Below, piece by piece: positions 7,374 to 15,165 of a stretch of DNA of 15,923 nucleotides. Made by a program: the position numbers and the translations under genes. Every line of letters starts with the position of its first letter. The first letter of the stretch is position 1. The notes under the pieces are model-generated. The model made no database searches. It worked only from the letters and a program-made list of their open reading frames with translations, and had not been told where the DNA came from. The DNA is from a bacterium. GTDB lineage: Bacteria; DYJV01; JALVYZ01. Where the stretch lies: contig JALVYZ010000043.1 in assembly GCA_027037705.1 (NCBI GenBank), positions 1 through 15,923 of the forward strand, read 5' to 3'.

Positions 7374-8519
7374 ATGAAAAAGATAATTTCTTTTTTACTG
7401 ATTATAATAATTTTAGGAATAGGAATTTTAATTTCAAAATATTTTTTAACTCATAAAATTAAACCAATTAAACAAAAATATGAAAATAAAGGTCCAATAG
7501 TAAACGGTATTAAAGTTATTAAAAAAGATATAAGAGTTAATTTAATAGAGACAGGCACAGTCAGACCTTTTAGACAAGTTTCATTAATTCCCCAAGTTTC
7601 TGGAAAAGTAGTATATATTTCTCCTAACTTTTATATAGGGAAAATAGTTAAAAAGGGGGAGAGCTTAATTAAGCTTGAAAGAATAGATTATGAGGTGGCT
7701 TATTTCAGAGCATTAGAACAATTAAAAAAAGCAGAATTAAATTATGAAAAGATTTTAGAAGAGGCAAAAATTTCAAGACATGAATTAAAATCAGCTAAGG
7801 AAGAATTTAAAATAAAAAAACCATCTAAATTAAAATTATTCATTCCACAAATGGAAAGCGCAAAAGCTACTTTAGAATTTGCAAAAAAGAATTTTGAACT
7901 TGCAAAAGTTAATTTAAAAAGGACAAAATTAAGGTCTCCGTTTTATGGAATTGTTTCAAAAAAATATTGTGAAATTGGTGAATTTGTACCAATTGGAAAA
8001 ATAGTTGGAGTTATAATTGATATTTCAAAAGTTTATGTTATAACTCCAATCCCAGATTATGAAATTCCTTTTTTAGATTTCAAAAGTAACAAAGTCAAAA
8101 TAAATTTAAATCTAAAAGGGCTAAATTATATTTTTTATGGTAAACTTTTAAGGACTTCAAAAATAATAGATAAAAGGACAAGAACTATTGATTTGATAAT
8201 TGAGGTTAATAATCCTTATAAAATTATTAAAGATAATGTTAGATTATTTATAGGAGCTTTTGTTGAAGTTGAAATAAAAGGGAAATTACTTAAAGATGTT
8301 GCAAAAATACCATCTTTTGCAATTCACAATGGAAATGAAATCTGGATTTATAAAAATGGTAAGCTTTTCATAAAAAAAACAAAAATAATAAAAAGAGTTA
8401 AAGATTATGTTTATGTAAGAGAAGGGATAAATAATGGAGATATTTTAATAACAACTCACCTTCCATATGTATCCAATGGAATGAATGTAAGGTTAATGAA
8501 TAATGCAATGGCTAATTAA
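7374..8519 (+). CDS. RND efflux periplasmic adaptor (membrane fusion protein, HlyD/AcrA type)
   Basis: This 381-residue adaptor links the RND pump to the outer-membrane factor. An N-terminal hydrophobic segment (about 4-26) looks like an uncleaved anchor or signal peptide; there is no lipobox cysteine. The first lipoyl half-motif is at about 68-100 (VSLIPQVSGKVV... VKKGESLIKL). A helical hairpin covers about 105-180 and is rather short for the family. The second lipoyl half is RSPFYGIVSKKYCEIGEFVPIG near 188-208. A beta-barrel and a membrane-proximal domain follow (about 215-375), with IPSFAIHNGNEIWIYKNG typical of the last. The stop overlaps the pump gene by 17 bases, which indicates translational coupling. 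Its substrate cannot be told from the sequence. Confidence 0.92.
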   Translation: MKKIISFLLIIIILGIGILISKYFLTHKIKPIKQKYENKGPIVNGIKVIKKDIRVNLIETGTVRPFRQVSLIPQVSGKVVYISPNFYIGKIVKKGESLIKLERIDYEVAYFRALEQLKKAELNYEKILEEAKISRHELKSAKEEFKIKKPSKLKLFIPQMESAKATLEFAKKNFELAKVNLKRTKLRSPFYGIVSKKYCEIGEFVPIGKIVGVIIDISKVYVITPIPDYEIPFLDFKSNKVKINLNLKGLNYIFYGKLLRTSKIIDKRTRTIDLIIEVNNPYKIIKDNVRLFIGAFVEVEIKGKLLKDVAKIPSFAIHNGNEIWIYKNGKLFIKKTKIIKRVKDYVYVREGINNGDILITTHLPYVSNGMNVRLMNNAMAN

Positions 8520-11500
8520 AAATCATGTTTTTGCTAATCTCTTAATGGCATTTCTAATCATTGTTGGTTTAATTCAGATTTTTTCTATTAAAAAAGAAGT
8601 AATGCCAGAATTTGAGCTTGATATGATTACCATAACAGTACCATATAGAGGTGCAACTCCAGAAGATATAGAGGAAAGCATATGTATTAAAATTGAAGAG
8701 AAAATTGCAGGAATAGAAGGAATTAAAAAGATTTCTTCTTCAGCTGTGCAGGGGTATGGCACAGTGTTTGTTGAGCTTGAAGCTAATGCAGATAAATATG
8801 AAGTTTATAATGATATAAAAAATGCTGTTGATGAAATTGATACTTTTCCAGAAAGAGCAGACAAACCTATAATAAAATTTTTAGAAAATAAAAAACAAGT
8901 TTTAAATGTAGTAGTCTATGGAGACACTGATGAGATAAGTTTAAAAAGAATTGCTGAAAAGTTAAAAGATGAAATATCAACATTAAAAAATGTTACTTTA
9001 GTTGATTTAGCAGGTACAAAACCTTACGAAATTTCAATTTATGTTGATGAAAATACATTAAGAAAATATCATCTCAGTTTAAGTAGAATTTCAGATATAA
9101 TAAGAGCTAATTGTTTTGATTTGCCTGGAGGCGTTATAAAAACTGAAAATAATGAAATTTTAGTTAGAACTGTTGGAAAAAAATATACTAAATATGACTT
9201 TGAGAAAATTCCAATAATTAAAAATATTAATGGCGTTTACATCACTCTTGGAGAAATTGCAAAAATTAAAGATGCATTTGAAGATATTGATATTTTATCA
9301 GAATTTAACGGTAAAAAAGCTGTATTTATAAGAGTTTTTAGAAGTGGAGACCAATCTGTCCTTGAAATTTCAAAAGAGGTCAAAGATTTTATTAGAAAAG
9401 TAGAACCAACTATTCCTAAAGGCATAAAATTAAAAATCTGGCAAGATGATACAAAATTTTTAAAAGATAGGATATCTCTACTTTTAAAAAATGCAAAATA
9501 TGGGTTAATACTTGTACTTGCGAGTCTTGCTTTATTTTTAGATTTAAGATTGGCATTTTGGGTAGCTTCTGGAATGGTAGTTGCATTTTTAGGAGCTTTC
9601 GTATTTTTACCTAATTTAGATGTTTCTATTAATATGGTTTCTTTGTTTGCTTTTATTCTTTGTCTTGGGATTGTTGTTGATGATGCAATAGTAATTGGAG
9701 AAAAAGTTTTTCAATATATTGAAGAGGGTGAAGATGCAGAAAAATCTTCAATAAAAGGAACTCTTGATATGTGTAAACCTGTATTTTTTTCTGTTGCAAC
9801 TACACTTGCAGCTTTTTACCCTTTATTTATAATACCAGGTGTAATTGGAAAATTTATAGTAACTATTCCAAAAGTAGTTTTTGCTGTTTTAACAATTTCT
9901 TATATTGAATCTGTAATTATTTTACCTGTCCATCTTTCAACTATAAAATATAAAAAGTCATTTTATACATATTTGTCTGACAAAAGTTCAAAATTTATGA
10001 AGCAATTTATAGAAAAAGTATATTTGCCATTACTTTCTCATGTCTTGAAATTTAGATTTGTTTACCTTGCTTTATCTGTGACAATTTTTTTAATTACTTT
10101 AAGTTACTATCTTTCTGGAAGATTAAGATTTACATTTTTCCCAAAAGTTGAATCTGATGTGGTTGTAGCATCATTAACAATGAACGAAGGAACTCCTTTT
10201 AAAATTACAAAAAAATATGGAGAATTAATAGAGAAAAAAGGTTTTGAATTAAAAAAGAAAATCTCTGCAATTAAAAATATAAATTTAATAGTTGGTGCTC
10301 AGCCATTTACGAAAGTTATTCAACACGGAGGAGTTCAAATTGGTTCTCCTACATCTGGTGCAAATTTAGCTGAAGTTGTATTGGATTTAGAAAGTTCTGA
10401 AAAAAGAAATATCTCTGCTAAAGAGATTGCTAATAAATGGAGAAATTTGGTTGGGGAGATTCCAGGCGCTAAATCCTTAATATTTTCATCTGCACTGTTT
10501 AGTGCAGGAAATGCAATAGAAGTAAATTTAGTTAGTGATGATCCAATAAGTTTAAAAAAAGCCTGTAAGGAATTAAAAGATTATCTAAAAACTTATCCTG
10601 GGGTGTATGATATTAGAGATACATTTTATGAAGGAAAAAATGAAATAAAAATAAAATTAACACCACAAGGGTATATGCTTGGATTTAATTTAACTGATGT
10701 TGCAAGGGAGGTAAGGGCAGCATTTTATGGAGATGAATCAGTTAGAATCCAAAGAAAAAAAGATGATGTAAGAGTTCTTGTAAAATTCCCAGATGAATTA
10801 AGAAATGCTCTCTACACATTTGAAAATATGAGATTCTTTACAAAAGATGGTAAAGAAGTGCCATTTTTTGCAATAGCAAATTATGAAATAAAAAAAGCAA
10901 CTTCAATTATAACAAGAGAGGATAGAAAAAGAGTAGTGAAAGTCATAGCTGATGTTAATGAGAATGTAATTTCTTCAGATAAAGTTTTATTTGACCTTGA
11001 GGAAAATATTTTACCTAAATTAAAAAATAAATATTTAGGACTTAATTACTCATTGGTTGGAGAGCACAAGGAAGAAGTTGATACATTAAAATCTTTGAAA
11101 ATAGGGACATTTATAGCTTTATTTATTATTTATGCATTAATGGCAATCCCTTTTAGATCATATACACAGCCATTAATTATAATGATAGTTATCCCTTTTG
11201 GATTAGTTGGGGCTTTACTTGGGCATATTCTTCTCGGTTATTCTTTATCATTGTTAAGTTTGCTTGGAATAGTTGCTTTGTCAGGAGTAGTTGTAAATGA
11301 TTCTTTGATTATGGTTTATTCAATAAATGAGTCAAAAGAAACAGAGCTACATAAAAAAATTATTGAAGTTGCAAGGACGAGATTTAGACCTGTAATTTTA
11401 ACAACTATAACTACATTTTTAGGATTATTACCTTTAATCATGGAAAAAAGCCTGCAGGCAAAATTTTTAATCCCAATGGCTATTTCGCTTGGTTTTGGGA

Positions 11501-11580
11501 TTATGTTTGCAACATTTATTACCCTTTTCATAATTCCAATTGTTTACTATATTTTAGAGGATATTAAAAAAATTTTCTAA
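8503..11580 (+). CDS. RND-family inner-membrane efflux pump (AcrB-like superfamily)
   Basis: This 1025-residue proton-driven pump has the standard RND plan: one membrane helix near 9-28, a large periplasmic loop, helices 2-6 (about 330-480), helix 7 (about 520-545), a second periplasmic loop, and helices 8-12 (about 870-1020). Helix 4 has the proton-relay pair Asp393-Asp394 in GIVVDDAIVIGE. In helix 10 the lysine of AcrB (Lys940) is replaced: the segment reads GVVVNDSLIMV with Asn932-Asp933. Similar NDS-type pumps exist in the superfamily, so it is probably functional with a different relay. The length and two-loop repeat fit hydrophobe/amphiphile exporters rather than heavy-metal pumps. The ATG lies inside the adaptor gene. 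No dedicated regulator is adjacent, and the substrate is unknown. It is convergent with the kinase gene, 23 bp away. Confidence 0.94.
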   Translation: MQWLIKNHVFANLLMAFLIIVGLIQIFSIKKEVMPEFELDMITITVPYRGATPEDIEESICIKIEEKIAGIEGIKKISSSAVQGYGTVFVELEANADKYEVYNDIKNAVDEIDTFPERADKPIIKFLENKKQVLNVVVYGDTDEISLKRIAEKLKDEISTLKNVTLVDLAGTKPYEISIYVDENTLRKYHLSLSRISDIIRANCFDLPGGVIKTENNEILVRTVGKKYTKYDFEKIPIIKNINGVYITLGEIAKIKDAFEDIDILSEFNGKKAVFIRVFRSGDQSVLEISKEVKDFIRKVEPTIPKGIKLKIWQDDTKFLKDRISLLLKNAKYGLILVLASLALFLDLRLAFWVASGMVVAFLGAFVFLPNLDVSINMVSLFAFILCLGIVVDDAIVIGEKVFQYIEEGEDAEKSSIKGTLDMCKPVFFSVATTLAAFYPLFIIPGVIGKFIVTIPKVVFAVLTISYIESVIILPVHLSTIKYKKSFYTYLSDKSSKFMKQFIEKVYLPLLSHVLKFRFVYLALSVTIFLITLSYYLSGRLRFTFFPKVESDVVVASLTMNEGTPFKITKKYGELIEKKGFELKKKISAIKNINLIVGAQPFTKVIQHGGVQIGSPTSGANLAEVVLDLESSEKRNISAKEIANKWRNLVGEIPGAKSLIFSSALFSAGNAIEVNLVSDDPISLKKACKELKDYLKTYPGVYDIRDTFYEGKNEIKIKLTPQGYMLGFNLTDVAREVRAAFYGDESVRIQRKKDDVRVLVKFPDELRNALYTFENMRFFTKDGKEVPFFAIANYEIKKATSIITREDRKRVVKVIADVNENVISSDKVLFDLEENILPKLKNKYLGLNYSLVGEHKEEVDTLKSLKIGTFIALFIIYALMAIPFRSYTQPLIIMIVIPFGLVGALLGHILLGYSLSLLSLLGIVALSGVVVNDSLIMVYSINESKETELHKKIIEVARTRFRPVILTTITTFLGLLPLIMEKSLQAKFLIPMAISLGFGIMFATFITLFIIPIVYYILEDIKKIF

Positions 11581-11603
11581 TAGTTTTTTGAGTTAATAAA
11601 CTT

Positions 11604-13613
11604 TTATTTGCAGGGTAATATTATTTTAACTGTGGTACCTTTATCTTTTATTGATTCTATTTTTAGTTCGCCACCGATCTGTTTGATAATACTATAACTT
11701 ATTGGTAGTCCAAGACCAGTACCATTAACTTTAGTTGAAAAGAATGGTTTAAATATATTTTTCATATCTTCTTCATCAATGCCAATGCCTGAATCCTCAA
11801 TTATAATTTCTATTTTATTTTCATTTTTTAAATATTTTGTTTTAACATTTATATATCCTTTTCCTTTTGCTTTTACTGCTTCTATTGCATTTAATAAAAT
11901 ATTTAAAATAACTTCTCTAATTTGAGTTTCAAAAGAGTTTATCTCTGGGATATCATCCAATTTTAAATTTATTTCAATTCCTAATATTTCGTTTTCCTTT
12001 TGTAATGGTTCACATATATCTTTAAGAATTTTATTAATATTAATTTTATCCATTTTTACATCTTTCTTTTTTGATATAGATAGAAGTTTTTCTATAATTC
12101 TTTGAACCCTTATAACTTGTTGTTTAATTAGATCCATTTCTTTTGTATTTTTTAGACCTTTTTCCGCTAAATACATTTCTAAAACTTCAAGGTTACCTCT
12201 TATTATTGCAATTGGATTATTTATTTCATGAGCAACACCTGAAGCTAATGCTCCAATTGCTGCAAGTTTTGATGAGTGAACAAGTTCAGCCTGTAAGTCT
12301 CTATATTTATTTAAATATTCTTGAAGTTGTTTATTAGCTTCTGTTAACTCATTTTTTGCTTTTTCAAGTTCTTCTGTCCTTTTTTTTACCTTATCTTCAA
12401 GATCTAAATATAATTTATTTAAAGCCTGTTCTTTCTCTTTTAGATTTTTTATCATGTTATTAAATTCTTGTTCAACCCTACCTATTTCATCATTTGATGT
12501 AATTTCAACAAACTCTTCATAATTCCCTTTAGCCACTTTTTTAATTTTTGCCTCTAAACTTTGAATCGGTTCTATTATTTTTTTTGAGAAAATAAGTGAT
12601 AAGATAAAAACAATTGAAGATATGATAATTAGAATTGTTATAAATATCATGGCTATGTTGTATTTAATTTTTATAAAAGGTTTTTCTAATATTCCAACAT
12701 ATAATGAGCCAATAATATTGTTTTCTGGATCAAATATTGGTTCGTATGCAGTAATATACCAGGAATTTACAACAAATGCCCTATCAATCCATTTTTGACC
12801 ATTAAGAATAACTTTTTCAAAAACCTCTTTTGAAAGTCTTGTCCCAACAGCTCTTTTACCATTTCTCATTTTAACATTTGTTGATATTCTTAAATCACCC
12901 ATAAATATTGTAGCAGTACCTATATCTTTATTCCCAAATACTACTCTCTTTATTTTATCAACAATATAAAAATTTTTGTTTAATAATATCCCACCATAAA
13001 TAACTCCAATTAATCTGTATCTGGAATCATAAATTGGAGCACTCGCTTTTATGACCATTCCTGAAGTTTCGATTTTCTTTTTTGAAGGAATAGCTTTTGG
13101 AGTTTCAATTATCTTAGTATACGCAATTTCAGCTAAATCTTTACCTTCTTTTTTTAACTCTTTTTCATCTAAAATTTGTGTGCCGGCAATTATTTCTCCA
13201 ATTAAACTTTTTTTAACAAAAATATCATTCCCTTCATAATCATATCTTTGTTCAGGATTTCTCGCTCTTAAAATAACATATCCTCTATTATCAGTTACTG
13301 TTAGAAAATCGAGATGTTCATCAACCCTTATTCTTTGAATTTCAGCAAGTAGTTTTTGTAGATTGTCTGTAACTATTGAATTAGAAATAATTGATAATCT
13401 TGAAGAGAATCTTATTACATTTTTTATTTTTTCAATTTCATTGCTGTATATTTCATGGGCAGAGTTTAAGTCATATTGAACTTTATTTTGAGCAAGCTTC
13501 ATTACATAATAATCAATTAAGTATATTGTTAATTCTGATACAAAAATAATAATCAAAATGATAGGAATAAGTTGAAAAAATATAATTTTTCTTTTTAAGG
13601 AATTTTTAAACAT
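11604..13613 (-). CDS. Cache-HAMP sensor histidine kinase
   Basis: This 669-residue inner-membrane sensor kinase has TM1 at about 9-35 and a long periplasmic region (about 36-317) that looks like a Cache_3-Cache_2 type ligand-binding fold. Typical elements are VTDNRGYVILRARNP near 106-120 and GTATIFMGDLRISTNV near 232-247, then WYITAYEPIFDPENNIIGSLYVGI near 285-308. TM2 is at about 318-342, HAMP at about 343-395 and a coiled coil at about 393-445. The HisKA box GVAHEINNP has phosphoacceptor His462. The HATPase_c domain shows the N box (NILLNAIEA, 571-579), DSGIGI (607-612), FKPFFSTK (621-628) and GTGLGL (631-636). All catalytic boxes are intact. The ATG follows the response-regulator TAA directly with no spacer, so the two are one operon and almost certainly partners. 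The ligand is unknown; the neighbouring formate dehydrogenase makes a small organic acid a reasonable guess. Confidence 0.94.
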   Translation of the reverse strand: MFKNSLKRKIIFFQLIPIILIIIFVSELTIYLIDYYVMKLAQNKVQYDLNSAHEIYSNEIEKIKNVIRFSSRLSIISNSIVTDNLQKLLAEIQRIRVDEHLDFLTVTDNRGYVILRARNPEQRYDYEGNDIFVKKSLIGEIIAGTQILDEKELKKEGKDLAEIAYTKIIETPKAIPSKKKIETSGMVIKASAPIYDSRYRLIGVIYGGILLNKNFYIVDKIKRVVFGNKDIGTATIFMGDLRISTNVKMRNGKRAVGTRLSKEVFEKVILNGQKWIDRAFVVNSWYITAYEPIFDPENNIIGSLYVGILEKPFIKIKYNIAMIFITILIIISSIVFILSLIFSKKIIEPIQSLEAKIKKVAKGNYEEFVEITSNDEIGRVEQEFNNMIKNLKEKEQALNKLYLDLEDKVKKRTEELEKAKNELTEANKQLQEYLNKYRDLQAELVHSSKLAAIGALASGVAHEINNPIAIIRGNLEVLEMYLAEKGLKNTKEMDLIKQQVIRVQRIIEKLLSISKKKDVKMDKININKILKDICEPLQKENEILGIEINLKLDDIPEINSFETQIREVILNILLNAIEAVKAKGKGYINVKTKYLKNENKIEIIIEDSGIGIDEEDMKNIFKPFFSTKVNGTGLGLPISYSIIKQIGGELKIESIKDKGTTVKIILPCK

Positions 13614-14945
13614 TTAGATTTTCATATCTTTTAATTTTCTATCAAGAGTCTTTCTTGAAATTTTTAATAACTCTGCTGTTTTATATTTATTTTTTCCAGT
13701 AAATAAATAAATTCTTTTAATATAGTTTTTCACAACATCATCAAGAGGAAGTATGGAATTATTTTCTTCGTCAGAGTTTAATTGCAGGTCTTGAGGAAAA
13801 TGTTTTTCATTTAAATATTCTTCATTTGAAAGAATAACTGCTCTTTCAATTAGATTTTCAAGTTCTCTAACATTTCCAGGCCAGGAGTATTTTTTTAAAA
13901 TTTTTAAGGTATTTTTTTCAATTCCTTTTTTATTTTTTTTAAATTTTTTGCTAAATTTCTCTAAATAATAGTTAATTAATGGTTCAATATCTTCTTTTCT
14001 TTTTCTTAATGGAGGTAAATTTATATTTATTACATTAATTCTATAAAATAAATCTTCTCTAAATTTCCCCTTTTTCACCTCATTTTCAAGATTTTTATTA
14101 GTTGCAACTATAAATCTCAAATCAACATTCTCTATTTTATTGCTTCCCAGTGGAATAAATTCATTGTATTGAATTAATCTAAGAAATTTAGCCTGAATAT
14201 TTAATGGGATTTCAGCAACTTCATCTAAAAAAAGGGTTCCTCCATCTATCTCTTTTAAAATTCCTTTATTTGAATTTACAGCTCCAGTAAAAGCTCCTTT
14301 AACATGACCAAAAAGTTGACTTTCTAATAAATTATCATTTAATGAGGCACAATTTATGGGAAAAAAAATTTTATCTTTTCTGTTACTATAATTATGAATT
14401 AATCTTGCAATTAATTCCTTCCCTGTACCAGATTCTCCTGTAATCAATACAGTTGTATCAGTTGAAGCTACATTTTTTGCCATATTTATTATATTTTCAA
14501 TTATTTTTGATTTAAAAATTATTTGGGAAGGACAAAAATTATATTTTATAATTTTTTTTAGTTGTTTGTTTTCTTTCTGTAATTTATATTTTTCGCATGC
14601 ATTTTTTACTACTTCCAAAATTTTTTCTTTTGGAAAAGGTTTTGTTACATAATCATAGGCTCCTATCTTCATAAATTCAACTGCAGAATCTACATCTCCA
14701 TATGCTGTAATAATGACTACAGGGATTTTTATATTTTTACCATTCAAAATTTTTAAAATTTCATCTCCTTCAATGTCTGGCAATTTTACATCTAAAATAA
14801 TTGTATCAACTTCATTATCTTCTAAAAATGATAATGCAGATCTGCCGTTTTGAAAAGTGTAAACTTTATACCCTTTTATTTCAAAAATTTTTTTTAAAAA
14901 GTGAAGCATCCCTTCTTCGTCATCAATAATTGCAAGTGTAAACAT
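13614..14945 (-). CDS. Sigma-54-dependent response regulator (NtrC family)
   Basis: This 443-residue activator has a receiver domain (1-115) with acidic residues Asp8-Asp9, phosphoacceptor Asp52 and Lys102. The AAA+ sigma-54 interaction domain covers about 138-375: Walker A GESGTGKE (170-177), GAFTGA (217-222), Walker B GGTLFLDE (235-242), the R-finger region FREDLFYRINV and SWPGNVRELENL (354-365). A Fis-type helix-turn-helix lies at 421-439 (YKTAELLKISRKTLDRKLK). The intact GAFTGA loop shows that it works with sigma-54. I chose the ATG at 14945, with GGAAGA upstream, because the receiver begins exactly there (MFTLAIIDDEEG); an in-frame ATG at 14996 would add 17 non-family residues. It abuts the histidine kinase downstream and is divergent from the formate dehydrogenase, whose promoter it probably controls. 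Confidence 0.95.
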   Translation of the reverse strand: MFTLAIIDDEEGMLHFLKKIFEIKGYKVYTFQNGRSALSFLEDNEVDTIILDVKLPDIEGDEILKILNGKNIKIPVVIITAYGDVDSAVEFMKIGAYDYVTKPFPKEKILEVVKNACEKYKLQKENKQLKKIIKYNFCPSQIIFKSKIIENIINMAKNVASTDTTVLITGESGTGKELIARLIHNYSNRKDKIFFPINCASLNDNLLESQLFGHVKGAFTGAVNSNKGILKEIDGGTLFLDEVAEIPLNIQAKFLRLIQYNEFIPLGSNKIENVDLRFIVATNKNLENEVKKGKFREDLFYRINVININLPPLRKRKEDIEPLINYYLEKFSKKFKKNKKGIEKNTLKILKKYSWPGNVRELENLIERAVILSNEEYLNEKHFPQDLQLNSDEENNSILPLDDVVKNYIKRIYLFTGKNKYKTAELLKISRKTLDRKLKDMKI

Positions 14946-14980
14946 GAATCTTCCATAAAATTCTATAATTAAAAAGTCAA

Positions 14981-15018
14981 GGACAATTTTACGCATTTTT
15001 GTTGGTCAATTTTACGCA
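14981..15018. promoter_or_regulatory. Paired direct repeats, likely upstream activating sites for the response regulator
   Basis: GGACAATTTTACGCA at 14981-14995 and GGTCAATTTTACGCA at 15004-15018 match at 14 of 15 bases, and both run on into T-rich sequence. Their starts are 23 bp apart, close to two helical turns, so bound dimers would lie on one face. They are about 100-135 bp upstream of the predicted dehydrogenase start, the usual distance for NtrC-type enhancers, and 36-73 bp upstream of the regulator's own ATG. A related inverted core, TGCGTTA, occurs at 15084-15090 just before the -24 box. Binding by the adjacent regulator is inference. Confidence 0.55.
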
Positions 15019-15090
15019 ATTTGTTTTTAATAAAAAGATGTTATTTTTATAAATACTTGAAATTAATATATTGTTTATTTATGTGCGTTA

Positions 15091-15106
15091 TGGCATGATA
15101 TTTGAT
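15091..15106 (+). promoter_or_regulatory. Sigma-54-like -24/-12 promoter of the formate dehydrogenase gene
   Basis: TGGCAT-GATAT-TTGAT matches the sigma-54 pattern TGGCAC-N5-TTGCW except for T in place of C at the end of the -24 box and A in place of C in the -12 box. The spacing is exact (GG, then 10 bases, then the -12 pair). Transcription would start near 15117, about 49 bases before the ATG. A perfect TATAAT overlaps at 15106-15111, but no -35 box stands at the right distance, so the sigma-54 reading fits better with the adjacent GAFTGA regulator. Loss of the -12 C weakens the match. Confidence 0.5.
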
Positions 15107-15155
15107 ATAATACAATATTAAGAATTTAATCTCTATTCTACTATAAAATTTGTTT

Positions 15156-15162
15156 GGAGGTG
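15156..15162 (+). promoter_or_regulatory. Shine-Dalgarno that fixes the formate dehydrogenase start
   Basis: GGAGGTG ends three bases before the ATG at 15166; the GGAGG core is five bases away. A frame-compatible TTG at 15154 overlaps this site and would add four residues ahead of the Tat signal, so the ATG is the better start. Confidence 0.85.
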
Positions 15163-15165
15163 AAC

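Noticed and set aside
11581-11603. Bidirectional terminator between the convergent pump and kinase genes
   Set aside because: Only a 5-bp AT-rich pairing (AGTTT with AAACT, loop of 11) is present, partly inside the boundary bases. That is too weak to call.
14946-14996. N-terminal extension of the response regulator from the ATG at 14996
   Set aside because: The receiver domain starts at the ATG at 14945, which has its own GGAAGA site. The extension does not belong to the family and would run into the repeat region.
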